Positions 1 to 7,893 of a stretch of DNA of 64,000 nucleotides are shown here, piece after piece; the first letter of the stretch is position 1; every line of letters begins with the position of its first letter. This stretch comes from JAPPHA01 sp965221575 (lineage in GTDB: Bacteria > Pseudomonadota > Alphaproteobacteria > Rhodobacterales > Rhodobacteraceae). The stretch covers positions 1,003,865 through 1,067,864 of the forward strand of contig CBDCSM010000012.1 in assembly GCA_965221575.1 (NCBI GenBank), in the 5' to 3' direction. Position numbers and translations under genes: made by a program. Below the pieces are notes generated by a model. It did no database searches and had not been told where the DNA came from. It saw nothing but the letters and a program-made list of their open reading frames with translations.

Positions 1-328
1 TCTTCGACACCCCGAGAAGCACCTGAAGGAGGCCCGCCAGGACGACCACCGTCAGGGCTTCGGCGAGGCTGTTTGCGTGGCTCGTCAGCACGACCGCCAT
101 AGCGACGGTCATCGGCGCCGTCGGGCCGGAAATCTGCGAGCGCGTGCCGCCAAATACCGACGCGAAAAAACCGACCGCGATGGCACCGTATAGCCCGGCG
201 GCCGCTCCCATCCCCGAGGCAATGCCGAAACCAAGGGAAACGGGCAGCGCTACCACCATGGATGTGACGCCGCCGAAGACATCGCCGCGAAGCGTGTCGT
301 AGTCGTAGTTCACGCGGAATCGAGGCAT
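1..328 (-). CDS. SulP/SLC26-family anion permease, N-terminal part (runs off the window)
   Basis: The 109 visible codons begin at an ATG with a GGAGGA ribosome site 11 bases upstream. They carry the conserved start of SulP transporters: a short cytoplasmic lead (RVNYDYDTLRGDVFGG), then a hydrophobic helix (VALPVSLGFGIASGM), a second helix (YGAIAVGFFASVFGG) and the family signature SQISGPTAPMTV. SulP proteins move sulfate, bicarbonate or dicarboxylates across the inner membrane; the substrate cannot be judged from this fragment. The gene lies 170 bp downstream of the LacI-type regulator on the same strand. Co-regulation with the gluconate genes is possible but unproven. Confidence 0.85.
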   Translation of the reverse strand, partial: MPRFRVNYDYDTLRGDVFGGVTSMVVALPVSLGFGIASGMGAAAGLYGAIAVGFFASVFGGTRSQISGPTAPMTVAMAVVLTSHANSLAEALTVVVLAGLLQVLLGVSK

Positions 329-498
329 GCGACGCGTATTCCTCCTGTCACTCGGGGCACCGACACAATCCGGGGTACAAGACAGGTTCACCGACGGGCC
401 GCACAGTGTGGCATTTGAGCGTGTAAAGGGCAGCAAAGGTTTCGGTTTGGTGCGGCGGCATTGAGAGAGGCTCGTCCGGGAAAGTCCAGTCGACGCCT
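329..498. other. Intergenic gap between the LacI regulator and the SulP gene
   Basis: It contains the SulP ribosome site just upstream of its ATG. I see no further gene and no convincing terminator. Confidence 0.5.
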
Positions 499-1560
499 TC
501 AGTACAGGGCGGCGGCGTGAGGGAGCCCATTTGGCGCCATGCCGTGCGAAACGGTGGAACCCGAAATCCGTAACGCGGGTTCAATATGCGAAATCTTCTG
601 CGCGGCGGCAGTATCGGCGCCGCCGCGCAGCAAGGCGACCAGGAGTTCGCCGGCCTTGCATCCGATCGTCAGCGAATGCGCATCCATTGTCGTCAGGCCC
701 GGCAAGGTAGCTTCAGCGATGTCGTATGCCCCGAAACCAGCGATCATGAGTTCATCGGGCACCGAGACACCGCGCCGCTGACATTCGGTCAATGCACCGA
801 AGGCGGCGAGATCCGAGACGCAGGCTACGGCGTCAATCTGCTGTCCTGCATCAAGGACTCCGGCCATCGCCCGGGTGCCTTCGCGCATCGACACCGGCGG
901 CGGACCGACCGAAACCAACTCGTAGTCCAGCCCCAACCTCTCTGCAGCCGCTACAAATCCTTGCCTTCGATCAGCACCGCGCGTATCGCCTTCGTCGTCT
1001 CCGCCGACAAAGGCCAGTCGTCGTGCACCGGCCGATCGCAGGTGTTCGACCATCCGGCCCATCGCGTCCGCGTTGGAAAAGCCGACGGTGTAACCCACGG
1101 GCGTTTTGGGAATGTCCCACGTTTCGACCACCGGAATTCCGGCGCCTTCCAATAGCCGCCGTGCGCGATCAGTGTGGCGCCCCCCTGTCACGACCATTGC
1201 TTCGGGCCGCCGCCGCAGCAGCTGTTCAATCAGGCGCTCCTCCTCGTCCACGTCGTAGTTCGTGTAGCCAAGCAGGACCTGCAAACCGGCCGCCTGCACG
1301 ACTTCGTTGAGGCCGCGCACGGTGTCGGCGAAATTCGAATTGTTCAATGAAGGGATGGTGACGGCAACGAACCCTGTTCGTTGCGACCTCAGGTTGGACG
1401 CCGTACTGTCGAAGACGTAACCCATCTCCTCGGCGATCATCAGGATCTTCTTGCGCGTTTCCTCCCCGACCGCCGTATCCTGCCGGAACGCACGCGATAC
1501 GGTCATCGGAGAGACGCCGACGGCCTTCGCGATATCGGCCATTTTGGGTGGCTTCGGCAT
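499..1560 (-). CDS. LacI-family repressor, GntR/IdnR-like (gluconate regulon)
   Basis: This 353-residue protein has full LacI-family length. Residues about 6-28 form the helix-turn-helix (MADIAKAVGVSPMTVSRAF), with the hinge around SNLRSQRTGFVAV. The rest is a periplasmic-binding-protein-like sensor domain (DAVACVSDLAAFGALTECQRRGVSVPDELMIAGFG). The ATG has a GGGGAG site five bases upstream. Its neighbours are gluconokinase, L-idonate dehydrogenase, 6-phosphogluconate dehydrogenase and ketogluconate reductases, so it is most likely the local equivalent of E. coli GntR/IdnR, responding to gluconate or a ketogluconate. An imperfect operator lies 16-28 bp upstream of its own start, and related palindromes stand before two divergent promoter regions of the cluster, so autoregulation plus cluster control is likely. 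The effector is inferred from context. Confidence 0.9.
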   Translation of the reverse strand: MPKPPKMADIAKAVGVSPMTVSRAFRQDTAVGEETRKKILMIAEEMGYVFDSTASNLRSQRTGFVAVTIPSLNNSNFADTVRGLNEVVQAAGLQVLLGYTNYDVDEEERLIEQLLRRRPEAMVVTGGRHTDRARRLLEGAGIPVVETWDIPKTPVGYTVGFSNADAMGRMVEHLRSAGARRLAFVGGDDEGDTRGADRRQGFVAAAERLGLDYELVSVGPPPVSMREGTRAMAGVLDAGQQIDAVACVSDLAAFGALTECQRRGVSVPDELMIAGFGAYDIAEATLPGLTTMDAHSLTIGCKAGELLVALLRGGADTAAAQKISHIEPALRISGSTVSHGMAPNGLPHAAALY

Positions 1561-1575
1561 TATGGCTCCCCGATT

Positions 1576-1588
1576 TGTATCGTTAACA
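1576..1588. promoter_or_regulatory. Putative LacI-family operator, autoregulatory (imperfect)
   Basis: Read on the minus strand it is TGTTAACGATACA. This has the same half-sites and CGAT core as the perfect palindrome at 4438-4451, and resembles E. coli GntR/IdnR sites. It lies just upstream of the repressor gene. Confidence 0.5.
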
Positions 1589-1589
1589 T

Positions 1590-2229
1590 CCCGTTTTCGG
1601 GGAAGGCTGAAACTATTGCAAGCGTGCGTTTACACACCGGAGCCGTTCGACGAAAATCCAATCCATGCGCTCCATCGTATTGCTGTCGCATTGAACGCGC
1701 AGAGATTGCGCGCGCCCAACGCCGACCGAACGGCGTTGGGCATTGCGGCAAAGGCACCGGCGGAGCGGCCGTGATGTCAGTGGCGTTGACGCCGACCAGG
1801 CCGATGTCCATGCGGCAATCCGGACGCAACTCGCGACAAGCCATCACGGCGTCAACCGTGCGGAAGCCAGTCAAAAGGAAAACGAGATCCGATACAGCCA
1901 TGATTCGGGAGGCAAAGATTTCGGTTCTGAAAATTGTGGTGGATGCGGCCGTCGAAATGCTCGCCGGTGATCGTCCAGGTCACATTCCTGGGCTGTTGCC
2001 GCGTACGGCCGACGAGCACGGCTTCCCGGTACCGGTTTCTGGGCGGGTGATGGCGAGAATCAGCGAAATCTCCGCTGCACCCTCTTCGTGATCGTGCCCG
2101 CGTACAGCCCGCACGTTGCGTTTGCCCGAATACCGGTGCCGGAGCAGACCATGCCGGTCAAGCAATCCGGTATATTTCATGCCGGTCAGGCCACCTCGAA
2201 TGCGGCCCACGGGATCGCGAAGCGCGCGA
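1590..2229. other. 640-bp stretch without a supportable gene
   Basis: Short open frames exist on both strands (for example minus 1560-1901 and 1980-2210), but none has a recognisable domain, a good ribosome site or family-like composition. It may hold decayed coding sequence. It separates the repressor from the end of the catabolic operon. Confidence 0.4.
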
Positions 2230-3117
2230 TCATTGAAACTGAAATTTGTCAGGCCCCTTGAAGTACTCCATTAACACGGCCTGATCCTCACCCCCCAGCC
2301 CCGCGGCGGTGAGCATCCGGTGGATTTCGGCGCAGGCGGCTGTGAGCGGCATCGCGGTGTTGGTCACCCGCGCCAGATCCTGTGCACCGTCGAGGTCTTT
2401 CACCATGTTGTCGATGCGCCCTGTACGACGGTAGTCCCTGGCAACAAAGCGCGGCATGTAGTCCTGCAGCAGCACGCTGTCGGCCCGCCCGCCTTTTAGC
2501 GCCCCCGGGATTTTCGCCGCGTCGACGCCGGCATCAATCGCGAGCTGGGTCGCCTCCGCAACGGCCACGAATCCCAGACCGCACAGGACCTGATTGATGA
2601 GTTTGGTTGTCTGGCCCGCCCCGGACGGACCCATGTGCGTATAGTTGGACGCGACGTATTTCAGGACATTGTGGGCCTCTTCCACATCGGCTCCTGCACC
2701 GCCGGCCATTAGCGTGAGTTCTCCGGTCAGCGCCTTCGCCGGTCCGCCGGACAACGGACTGTCGACCCAACGCAGGCTCTTTTCCGCCGCGCGCGCCGCC
2801 AGTCGCCTGGTGGCATTGGGATCGATCGAGGACATGTCGATGATCAGTGTGCCAGGCCTGGCGCCCTCGGCGACGCCGCCCGAGCCAAAGACGGCGACGT
2901 CGACGATTTCCGGGGAATTCAGGCTGGTGACGACGTAATCGCTGACCGAGGCGGCCTCCGCCGCCGAGCCTGCCGGGCGGCCGCCCTTGGCAACCAGTGC
3001 CTGGATCTTTTCCGCATCGAGATCGAACACGGTCAATGTATTTCCGGTTTCGACAAGCCGGGTGCCGATGGCTCCACCCATTGCGCCCGCACCGACAAGT
3101 GCGACTTTTTGTGTCAC
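2230..3117 (-). CDS. NAD(P)-dependent beta-hydroxyacid dehydrogenase (3-hydroxyisobutyrate dehydrogenase family)
   Basis: The start is GTG at 3117, preceded by AGGGAGAGAGG and sharing GTGA with the authentic stop of the gluconokinase gene. The 295-residue protein has the Rossmann motif GAGAMG (residues 9-14), the substrate motif DSPLSGGPAKALTGELTLMAGG and the catalytic lysine in GAGQTTKLINQ (Lys172). This is the fold of tartronate semialdehyde reductase, L-threonate dehydrogenase and 3-hydroxyisobutyrate dehydrogenase. The specificity is unknown; the operon position suggests an acidic sugar or its breakdown product. Because of the frameshift in the upstream kinase, the two genes now read as one 464-codon open frame. 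Confidence 0.9.
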   Translation of the reverse strand: MTQKVALVGAGAMGGAIGTRLVETGNTLTVFDLDAEKIQALVAKGGRPAGSAAEAASVSDYVVTSLNSPEIVDVAVFGSGGVAEGARPGTLIIDMSSIDPNATRRLAARAAEKSLRWVDSPLSGGPAKALTGELTLMAGGAGADVEEAHNVLKYVASNYTHMGPSGAGQTTKLINQVLCGLGFVAVAEATQLAIDAGVDAAKIPGALKGGRADSVLLQDYMPRFVARDYRRTGRIDNMVKDLDGAQDLARVTNTAMPLTAACAEIHRMLTAAGLGGEDQAVLMEYFKGPDKFQFQ

Positions 3118-3624
3118 GATCCTCTCTCCCTGATTTTCGCGACCAGCAAATCGACCAGTCGGTCGAACGGCTGGTCGATATCCGCGGTGATCGCCCTCTC
3201 GTCCCGACCCGGCGGTTCGAGCGTGGCCCAACTGGCTTTCGAGCAACGAAACGGGCATAAAATGGCCCGAGCGGTTCAACATCCGCTCAGCCAGGACTTC
3301 TCTACTACCCGCCAGGTGCAGAAAACAGACCGGTTCACCCGCGCTGCCGCGGATGATGTCGCGGTAGGAGCGTTTCAACGCGGAGCATCCGATGACAACC
3401 GACCCGTCGATTGCCGCGAGCCTTTGGCCGACCTTGACCAGCCAGGGCGCGCGGTCGGCGTCAGTCAGCGGCATGCCGCTGGACATCTTCGCGATGTTTT
3501 TAGGCGGGTGCAGTTCGTCGCCATCGGTGTAGTGCATGCCCAGCCTTTCGGCGACGGCAGCGCCGACCGAGCTTTTGCCGCAGCCAGACACCCCCATCAC
3601 CACGAACTTTCCGGTTAGAGGCAC
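3114..3624 (-). pseudogene. gntK: Gluconokinase, single-base frameshift
   Basis: Gluconokinase phosphorylates gluconate to 6-phosphogluconate. The N-terminal part is typical: P-loop GVSGCGKS at residues 11-18, DGDELHPPKNIAKMSSGMPLTD, and the core SALKRSYRDIIRG. After residue about 133 (SLLESQLG) the frame is lost. Removing one base from the CCC run at 3227-3229 (GGG on the coding strand) restores ATLEPPGRDERAITADIDQ and a stop at 3114-3116, giving the usual length of about 169 residues. The stop then overlaps the next gene in the usual GTGA arrangement, so the ancestral gene was clearly intact. It overlaps the end of the upstream SDR by 10 bases. The change could be a real mutation or a homopolymer sequencing error. 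Confidence 0.85.
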
Positions 3625-4418
3625 GCCGTTATCCCGCCGTCGACAAAGAGCGTGTGACCATTGACGAAACTGGACGCGTCCGACGACAGGAACACCGCCG
3701 CGCCCACCAGCTCCTCGACTTTGCCCCAGCGGCCCGCGGGCGTGCGGTTTTCCAGCCAGCCGGAAAATTCCGGATCGTTTACCAGGGCCGCATTGAGGGG
3801 CGTGTCAAAATAACCCGGTGCGATGGCGTTGCAGTTGAGCCCGTGTTTCGCCCAATCTGTCGCCATGCCCTTGGTCAGGTTGGCCACCGCTCCTTTCGTG
3901 GCGGTGTAAGGCGCGATACCGGGACGGGCCAGCGCGGTCTGCACGCTGGCGATGTTGATGATGCGCCCGGCACCGCGTCCGATCATGTGCCGTGCGCAGG
4001 CTTGCCCGACATTGAACACCGTCGCGATATTGCTGCGCAGCAGCATCTCGAACATTTCCGCGGGGAAATCTTCCAGCGGCGTACGGTGCTGCATTCCGGC
4101 ATTATTGATCAGGATGTGTACCGGACCGATGTCGTTTTCATAACGGTCGACCGCCGCTTTGACCGCGGCATTGTCGGTGGCGTCGAAGGCCAGTTCATGG
4201 ACGTCCGCGCCGCCCGCCCGCAGCGAGTCCGCGGCCCTGGACAGCTTGGCCGTATCGCGTCCGTTAAGCACGATTCTCGCACCGGATTCTGCCAGTCCCT
4301 TTGCCAGGGCAAACCCGATCCCCTGCGAAGAACCCGTGACGAGCGCGGTCTTCCCGCCGAGGTCGAACATCGCTAAGCCAGTGGCCATGTGCCGCTTCCC
4401 GTTTTTTTGACTCGACAA
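3615..4418 (-). CDS. Short-chain dehydrogenase, gluconate 5-dehydrogenase-like
   Basis: This classical SDR of 267 residues has the cofactor motif TGSSQGIG (residues 29-36), NNAG (about 105-108), catalytic Ser158 and Tyr171-x-x-x-Lys175. The family member closest in context is gluconate 5-dehydrogenase (IdnO/Gno), which interconverts 5-ketogluconate and gluconate; that fits the L-idonate 5-dehydrogenase and gluconokinase in the cluster. I chose the TTG at 4418 because GGAGG lies nine bases upstream. The ATG at 4388 is an alternative with a poorer site. It begins a minus-strand operon SDR-gntK-dehydrogenase, transcribed away from the operator at 4438-4451. Confidence 0.85.
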   Translation of the reverse strand: MSSQKNGKRHMATGLAMFDLGGKTALVTGSSQGIGFALAKGLAESGARIVLNGRDTAKLSRAADSLRAGGADVHELAFDATDNAAVKAAVDRYENDIGPVHILINNAGMQHRTPLEDFPAEMFEMLLRSNIATVFNVGQACARHMIGRGAGRIINIASVQTALARPGIAPYTATKGAVANLTKGMATDWAKHGLNCNAIAPGYFDTPLNAALVNDPEFSGWLENRTPAGRWGKVEELVGAAVFLSSDASSFVNGHTLFVDGGITACL

Positions 4419-4437
4419 GACGTGATTCCTCCATTTA

Positions 4438-4451
4438 TGTTATCGATAACA
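4438..4451. promoter_or_regulatory. Palindromic LacI-family operator between divergent operons
   Basis: TGTTATCGATAACA is a perfect 14-bp palindrome in the 44-bp gap between the SDR (minus) and the ketoacid reductase (plus). A repressor bound here would block both promoters. It resembles GntR/IdnR sites of enterobacteria. Confidence 0.7.
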
Positions 4452-4462
4452 CAATTGTCAAC

Positions 4463-5422
4463 ATGAGTAAGGAAATGCCGAAACCCGAGATCATTCAGGT
4501 TGGCCCTTATCCGGAGTGGGACCAGGCTCCATTAGACCAAGCCTTTACAATGCATAAGTTTTTCAAGATGGCGGACCCGGGCTCATTTCTGAGCCAGTCC
4601 GGGCGCGCAGTGCGGGGAATCGCAACAAGGGGTGAACTGGGGGCCGACCGAAAGATGATCGAGGCCTGTCCAAATCTCGAGATCATTTCCGTTTACGGCG
4701 TTGGATTCGATGCGGTCGACCTCGATGCGTGCCGTGAAAAGAACGTGCGGGTGACGAACACACCGGATGTTCTGACCCGCGACGTCGCCGACCTGGGTGT
4801 CGCGATGCTGCTGTGTCAGGCGCGTGGCATGATCGGAGCCGAGGCCTGGGTCCGAAGCGGGGACTGGGCACGGAAGGGTCTTTACCCGCTGAAACGCCGG
4901 GTTCACGGGACCAAGGTCGGCGTGCTCGGGCTCGGGCGGATCGGCGTCGAGGTCGCGCGTCGGCTGGCCGGGTTCGACATGGAAATCGCCTATTGCGACC
5001 TTGCACCAAAGAACTGCGCGCAAGACTGGACCTTCATTGCCGATCCGGTGAAACTTGCGCACCACGTCGATTACCTGTTCGTGACGCTTCCCGCTTCGGA
5101 AGAGACCCGCCATATCGTGGGACGCGAGGTGATCGAGGCGCTTGGACCTGAAGGCATGGTGATCAACATCAGTAGGGCATCCAACATCGACGAAGCCGCA
5201 CTGCTCGACGCGCTGGAGAATGGCACGCTCGGTTCTGCGGCGCTCGACGTGTTCGAAGGCGAACCCGACCTCAATCCACGCTTCCTGAAGCTCAACAATG
5301 TTCTTCTCCAGCCGCATCACGCCTCAGGTACCGTGGAAACCCGGAAAGCCATGGGCAAGCTGGTGCGCGACAACCTGACTGCGCATTTCGCAGGCCAGCC
5401 GCTCCTGACGCCCGTTCTTTGA
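4463..5422 (+). CDS. D-isomer-specific 2-hydroxyacid dehydrogenase (2-ketogluconate / hydroxypyruvate reductase type)
   Basis: The 319-residue protein has the NAD(P) motif GLGRIG (residues 156-161) and the catalytic triad Arg238 (ISRASN), Glu267 (DVFEGEP) and His285 (LLQPHHASGT). Enzymes of this group reduce glyoxylate, hydroxypyruvate and 2-keto-D-gluconate. In this cluster, reduction of 2-ketogluconate to gluconate is the likeliest role. No strong ribosome site is visible before ATG 4463. A second ATG at 4475 has AAGGA too close to be ideal. It begins a plus-strand pair with idnD, seven bases apart, transcribed from the operator region. Confidence 0.85.
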   Translation: MSKEMPKPEIIQVGPYPEWDQAPLDQAFTMHKFFKMADPGSFLSQSGRAVRGIATRGELGADRKMIEACPNLEIISVYGVGFDAVDLDACREKNVRVTNTPDVLTRDVADLGVAMLLCQARGMIGAEAWVRSGDWARKGLYPLKRRVHGTKVGVLGLGRIGVEVARRLAGFDMEIAYCDLAPKNCAQDWTFIADPVKLAHHVDYLFVTLPASEETRHIVGREVIEALGPEGMVINISRASNIDEAALLDALENGTLGSAALDVFEGEPDLNPRFLKLNNVLLQPHHASGTVETRKAMGKLVRDNLTAHFAGQPLLTPVL

Positions 5423-5429
5423 GGCCGCG

Positions 5430-6458
5430 ATGAAATCTGTCGTCATTCATTCTGCAAGGGATCTTCGGATCGAGGACCGCCCTGAAAGGGACCCTGGCGC
5501 GGGCCAGGTTGAAGTCCGCGTGGCGGCAGGGGGAATCTGCGGGTCTGACCTTCATTACTACAATCACGGCGGCTTCGGAACTGTCCGGCTGAAGGAACCG
5601 ATGATCCTCGGCCACGAGGTCGCCGGGCACATCACCCGTCTCGGGGAGGGTGTGACCGGCCTGAAAGTCGGCCAACTGGTAGCAGTTTCGCCTTCACGCC
5701 CGTGCCATGACTGCGCCTATTGCCGCGAAGCGAAATACAATCATTGCCTCAACATGCGGTTCTACGGTTCGGCAATGCCCTTCCCGCACGTCCAGGGCGC
5801 CTTCCGGGAGGTATTGGTGGCGGACGCCACGCAATGCACCCCCGCCGACGGGTTGTCCGTGGCCGAGGCCGCGACCGCCGAACCACTGGCTGTCTGTCTC
5901 CACGCTGCCCGCAGGGCCGGCGACATCCTGGGCAAACGCGTGCTTGTCACGGGCTGCGGACCCATCGGACTCCTGTGCATTCTCGTGGCTCGACGATCGG
6001 GCGCGGCAGAGATCGTGGCGACGGATCTCACGAGCTTCACACTGCACATGGCCAGGCAGAATGGCGCCGACTGCACCGTTAATGTCGGCCAGGCGCCGGA
6101 ACGGATGGCCGTCTACGAGGCAGGCAAGGGATATTTCGACCTGCTATTCGAATGCACCGGAGTGGCGCAGGCATTGGTCGGCGGAATCGCCGCCCTTCGC
6201 CCTGGCGGGACAGTGGTGCAGCTTGGACTCGGCGGCGACATGCAGCTCCCGGTTCAGACAATAACGACGAAGGAGATCCGGTTCAGGGGGTCGTTCCGAT
6301 TCCACGAAGAGTTTTCCACGGGCGTCGAGCTGATGCGGAAGGGCCTGATCGACGTCAAACCGCTGGTCACCCAGACCGTGGGACTTGACGACGCCGAGAG
6401 CGGGTTTCAGCTTGCTTCCGACCGGAACCAGGCGATGAAGGTGCAAATTTCGTTCTGA
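5430..6458 (+). CDS. idnD: L-idonate 5-dehydrogenase
   Basis: This 342-residue zinc-dependent medium-chain dehydrogenase resembles E. coli IdnD along its length, including GGICGSDLHYY, the MRFYGSAM-FPHVQG segment and the GKEI-RGSFRF region (here TKEIRFRGSFRFHEEF). Catalytic zinc ligands are Cys37, His62 and Glu63. The structural zinc site uses Cys92, 95, 98 and 106. The NAD motif is GCGPIG. It oxidises L-idonate to 5-ketogluconate, which the SDR at 3615-4418 can reduce to gluconate for the kinase. It is co-transcribed with the upstream reductase. Confidence 0.9.
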   Translation: MKSVVIHSARDLRIEDRPERDPGAGQVEVRVAAGGICGSDLHYYNHGGFGTVRLKEPMILGHEVAGHITRLGEGVTGLKVGQLVAVSPSRPCHDCAYCREAKYNHCLNMRFYGSAMPFPHVQGAFREVLVADATQCTPADGLSVAEAATAEPLAVCLHAARRAGDILGKRVLVTGCGPIGLLCILVARRSGAAEIVATDLTSFTLHMARQNGADCTVNVGQAPERMAVYEAGKGYFDLLFECTGVAQALVGGIAALRPGGTVVQLGLGGDMQLPVQTITTKEIRFRGSFRFHEEFSTGVELMRKGLIDVKPLVTQTVGLDDAESGFQLASDRNQAMKVQISF

Positions 6459-6484
6459 ACGGTCGCCGGCCGAGATTCCGGTTA

Positions 6485-6904
6485 TCAGTCAGTTTCCGCG
6501 CCAATTGCCGCCAGTGCCGCCCGCGCGACCGCCAGGTCCTGCTCGGGCGAGCCGGATCCGACGCCGATCCCGCCAAGCAGCACGCCCTCAAGCCGGACCG
6601 GCAAACCACCGGCGAGCCCAGTGACGTCACCGCCGGTCGCGACCGCGATTTTCGGACGCACCGCTTCGGGGATGGCGGTACTCGGAGCACCGGTCGAAGC
6701 CGCCGTCAGCGCCTTCGCCCGTGCCGATCTGCGGCTAAGGAACTTCGCCCCGGTCATCCGAATCTCACCAAGCAGTTCTCCGCTGGCATCCACGATCACG
6801 ATGCATTGCGGCTGCCCGATCGTCTCGGCCATTTCAACTGCGGCGCCCAGCATTCCCAGGGTGGCGCGATGGGTCAGAACGCGCGTGCTTGCAGTGATTT
6901 CCAT
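6485..6904 (-). CDS. GlcG/HbpS-family (DUF336) small protein
   Basis: The 139-residue protein starts at ATG 6904 with AAGGAG eight bases upstream. It shows the family pattern: an early helix (LGMLGAAVEMAETIG), PQCIVIVDASGELLGEIRM, KALTAASTGAPS, and the glycine-rich end LPVRLEGVLLGGIGVGSGSPEQDLAVA. Relatives include HbpS, which binds haem, and GlcG of glycolate operons, of unknown biochemical role. Similar genes often sit beside sugar-acid or lactonase genes. It is transcribed divergently from the SMP-30 lactonase with a palindromic operator between them, so it belongs to the same regulon by inference. Confidence 0.85.
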   Translation of the reverse strand: MEITASTRVLTHRATLGMLGAAVEMAETIGQPQCIVIVDASGELLGEIRMTGAKFLSRRSARAKALTAASTGAPSTAIPEAVRPKIAVATGGDVTGLAGGLPVRLEGVLLGGIGVGSGSPEQDLAVARAALAAIGAETD

Positions 6905-6950
6905 TGGCCGGACTCCTTCCGTTTGGCTGCCAGCTTCTTGACGCTTCCAA

Positions 6951-6966
6951 TTGGTATCGATACCAA
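6951..6966. promoter_or_regulatory. Perfect 16-bp palindrome, LacI-family operator
   Basis: TTGGTATCGATACCAA lies between the divergent GlcG-like and SMP-30 genes. It shares the TATCGATA core with the site at 4438-4451, which points to the same repressor or a close paralogue. Confidence 0.65.
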
Positions 6967-6993
6967 CCACGCCTGAAAAGCCTGGAGTCCCCA

Positions 6994-7893
6994 ATGTCTT
7001 TCTTTGAGGCCCATGATCCCGTCTTTAACGGTTTCGTACTGGGCAACGCTCCGCTCAAACAGCTTGCAACCGGGTTCGACTGGGTCGAGGGACCGGTCTG
7101 GTTCGGCGATGCGGACTGCCTGCTTTTCTCGGACATCCCGAACAATCGTATCTTGCGCTGGACTCCCGGCAGCGGCATCACCACCTATCGGCAGCCATCG
7201 AACTACAGCAACGGACACACCCGCGACCGCGAGGGCCGGCTGGTCTCTTGCGAGCACGGTTCCCGGCGGGTGACACGGACCGAACATGACGGACAGATCA
7301 CCGTTATCGCGGACAGTTTCGACGGCAAGCGGCTCAACTCGCCCAACGACGTGGTGGTGAAATCCGACGGTACGATTTGGTTCACGGACCCGCACTACGG
7401 GATCATGACCAATTATGAAGGTTACGCCGCGGAGCAGGAATTGCCGTGCAACCTGTACCGGGTCGACCCGGTCACGGGGCACATGGACGCGCTGGTAACG
7501 GACGCCAACTGCCCCAACGGACTGGCGTTTTCACCCGATGAATCGCGGCTTTACGTGGCCGATACAGGGCGCTTGTTCAGCGACGATCCGCAACACATAC
7601 GGGCTTTCGATATTGCCTCCGATGGCGGCCTGGCCGGCGGCGATATATTTCACGTGGTCGATCCGGGCTGCGCGGACGGTATGCGTGTCGATTCCGACGG
7701 AAATCTCTGGTCCTCCGCCGCGGACGGCGTCCACTGCATATCCCCGAACGGAGATCTCCTGGGCAAGATCCTGGTGCCGGAACTGGTCTCGAATGTTTGT
7801 TTCGGCGGACGCGCCAAACACGAACTCTACGTTACCGCAACCACCTCGATCTATCGCGTCACCCTGAACCGGCAAGGAATTCAGCGCCCATGA
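6994..7893 (+). CDS. SMP-30/gluconolactonase-family sugar lactonase
   Basis: The protein is 299 residues from ATG 6994, with GGAG seven to eight bases upstream. It is a six-bladed propeller of the SMP-30/LRE family. Visible motifs are the metal ligand Glu32 in WVEGPVW, the motif RLNSPNDVVVKSDGTIWFTDPHYG (Asn and Asp ligands), CPNGLAFSPDESRLYVADT and PGCADGMRVDSDGNLW. It should open gluconolactone or a related aldonolactone to the free acid, feeding the gluconate pathway. Its TGA overlaps the ATG of the 6-phosphogluconate dehydrogenase gene (ATGA), so translation is coupled. Confidence 0.9.
   Translation: MSFFEAHDPVFNGFVLGNAPLKQLATGFDWVEGPVWFGDADCLLFSDIPNNRILRWTPGSGITTYRQPSNYSNGHTRDREGRLVSCEHGSRRVTRTEHDGQITVIADSFDGKRLNSPNDVVVKSDGTIWFTDPHYGIMTNYEGYAAEQELPCNLYRVDPVTGHMDALVTDANCPNGLAFSPDESRLYVADTGRLFSDDPQHIRAFDIASDGGLAGGDIFHVVDPGCADGMRVDSDGNLWSSAADGVHCISPNGDLLGKILVPELVSNVCFGGRAKHELYVTATTSIYRVTLNRQGIQRP

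Noticed and set aside
348..584. 78-codon minus-strand frame between the repressor and the SulP gene
   Set aside because: Overlaps the repressor C-terminus in another frame, with no start signal.
1381..2091. 236-codon plus-strand frame
   Set aside because: It starts inside the repressor gene on the opposite strand and has a basic, low-quality composition without any domain.
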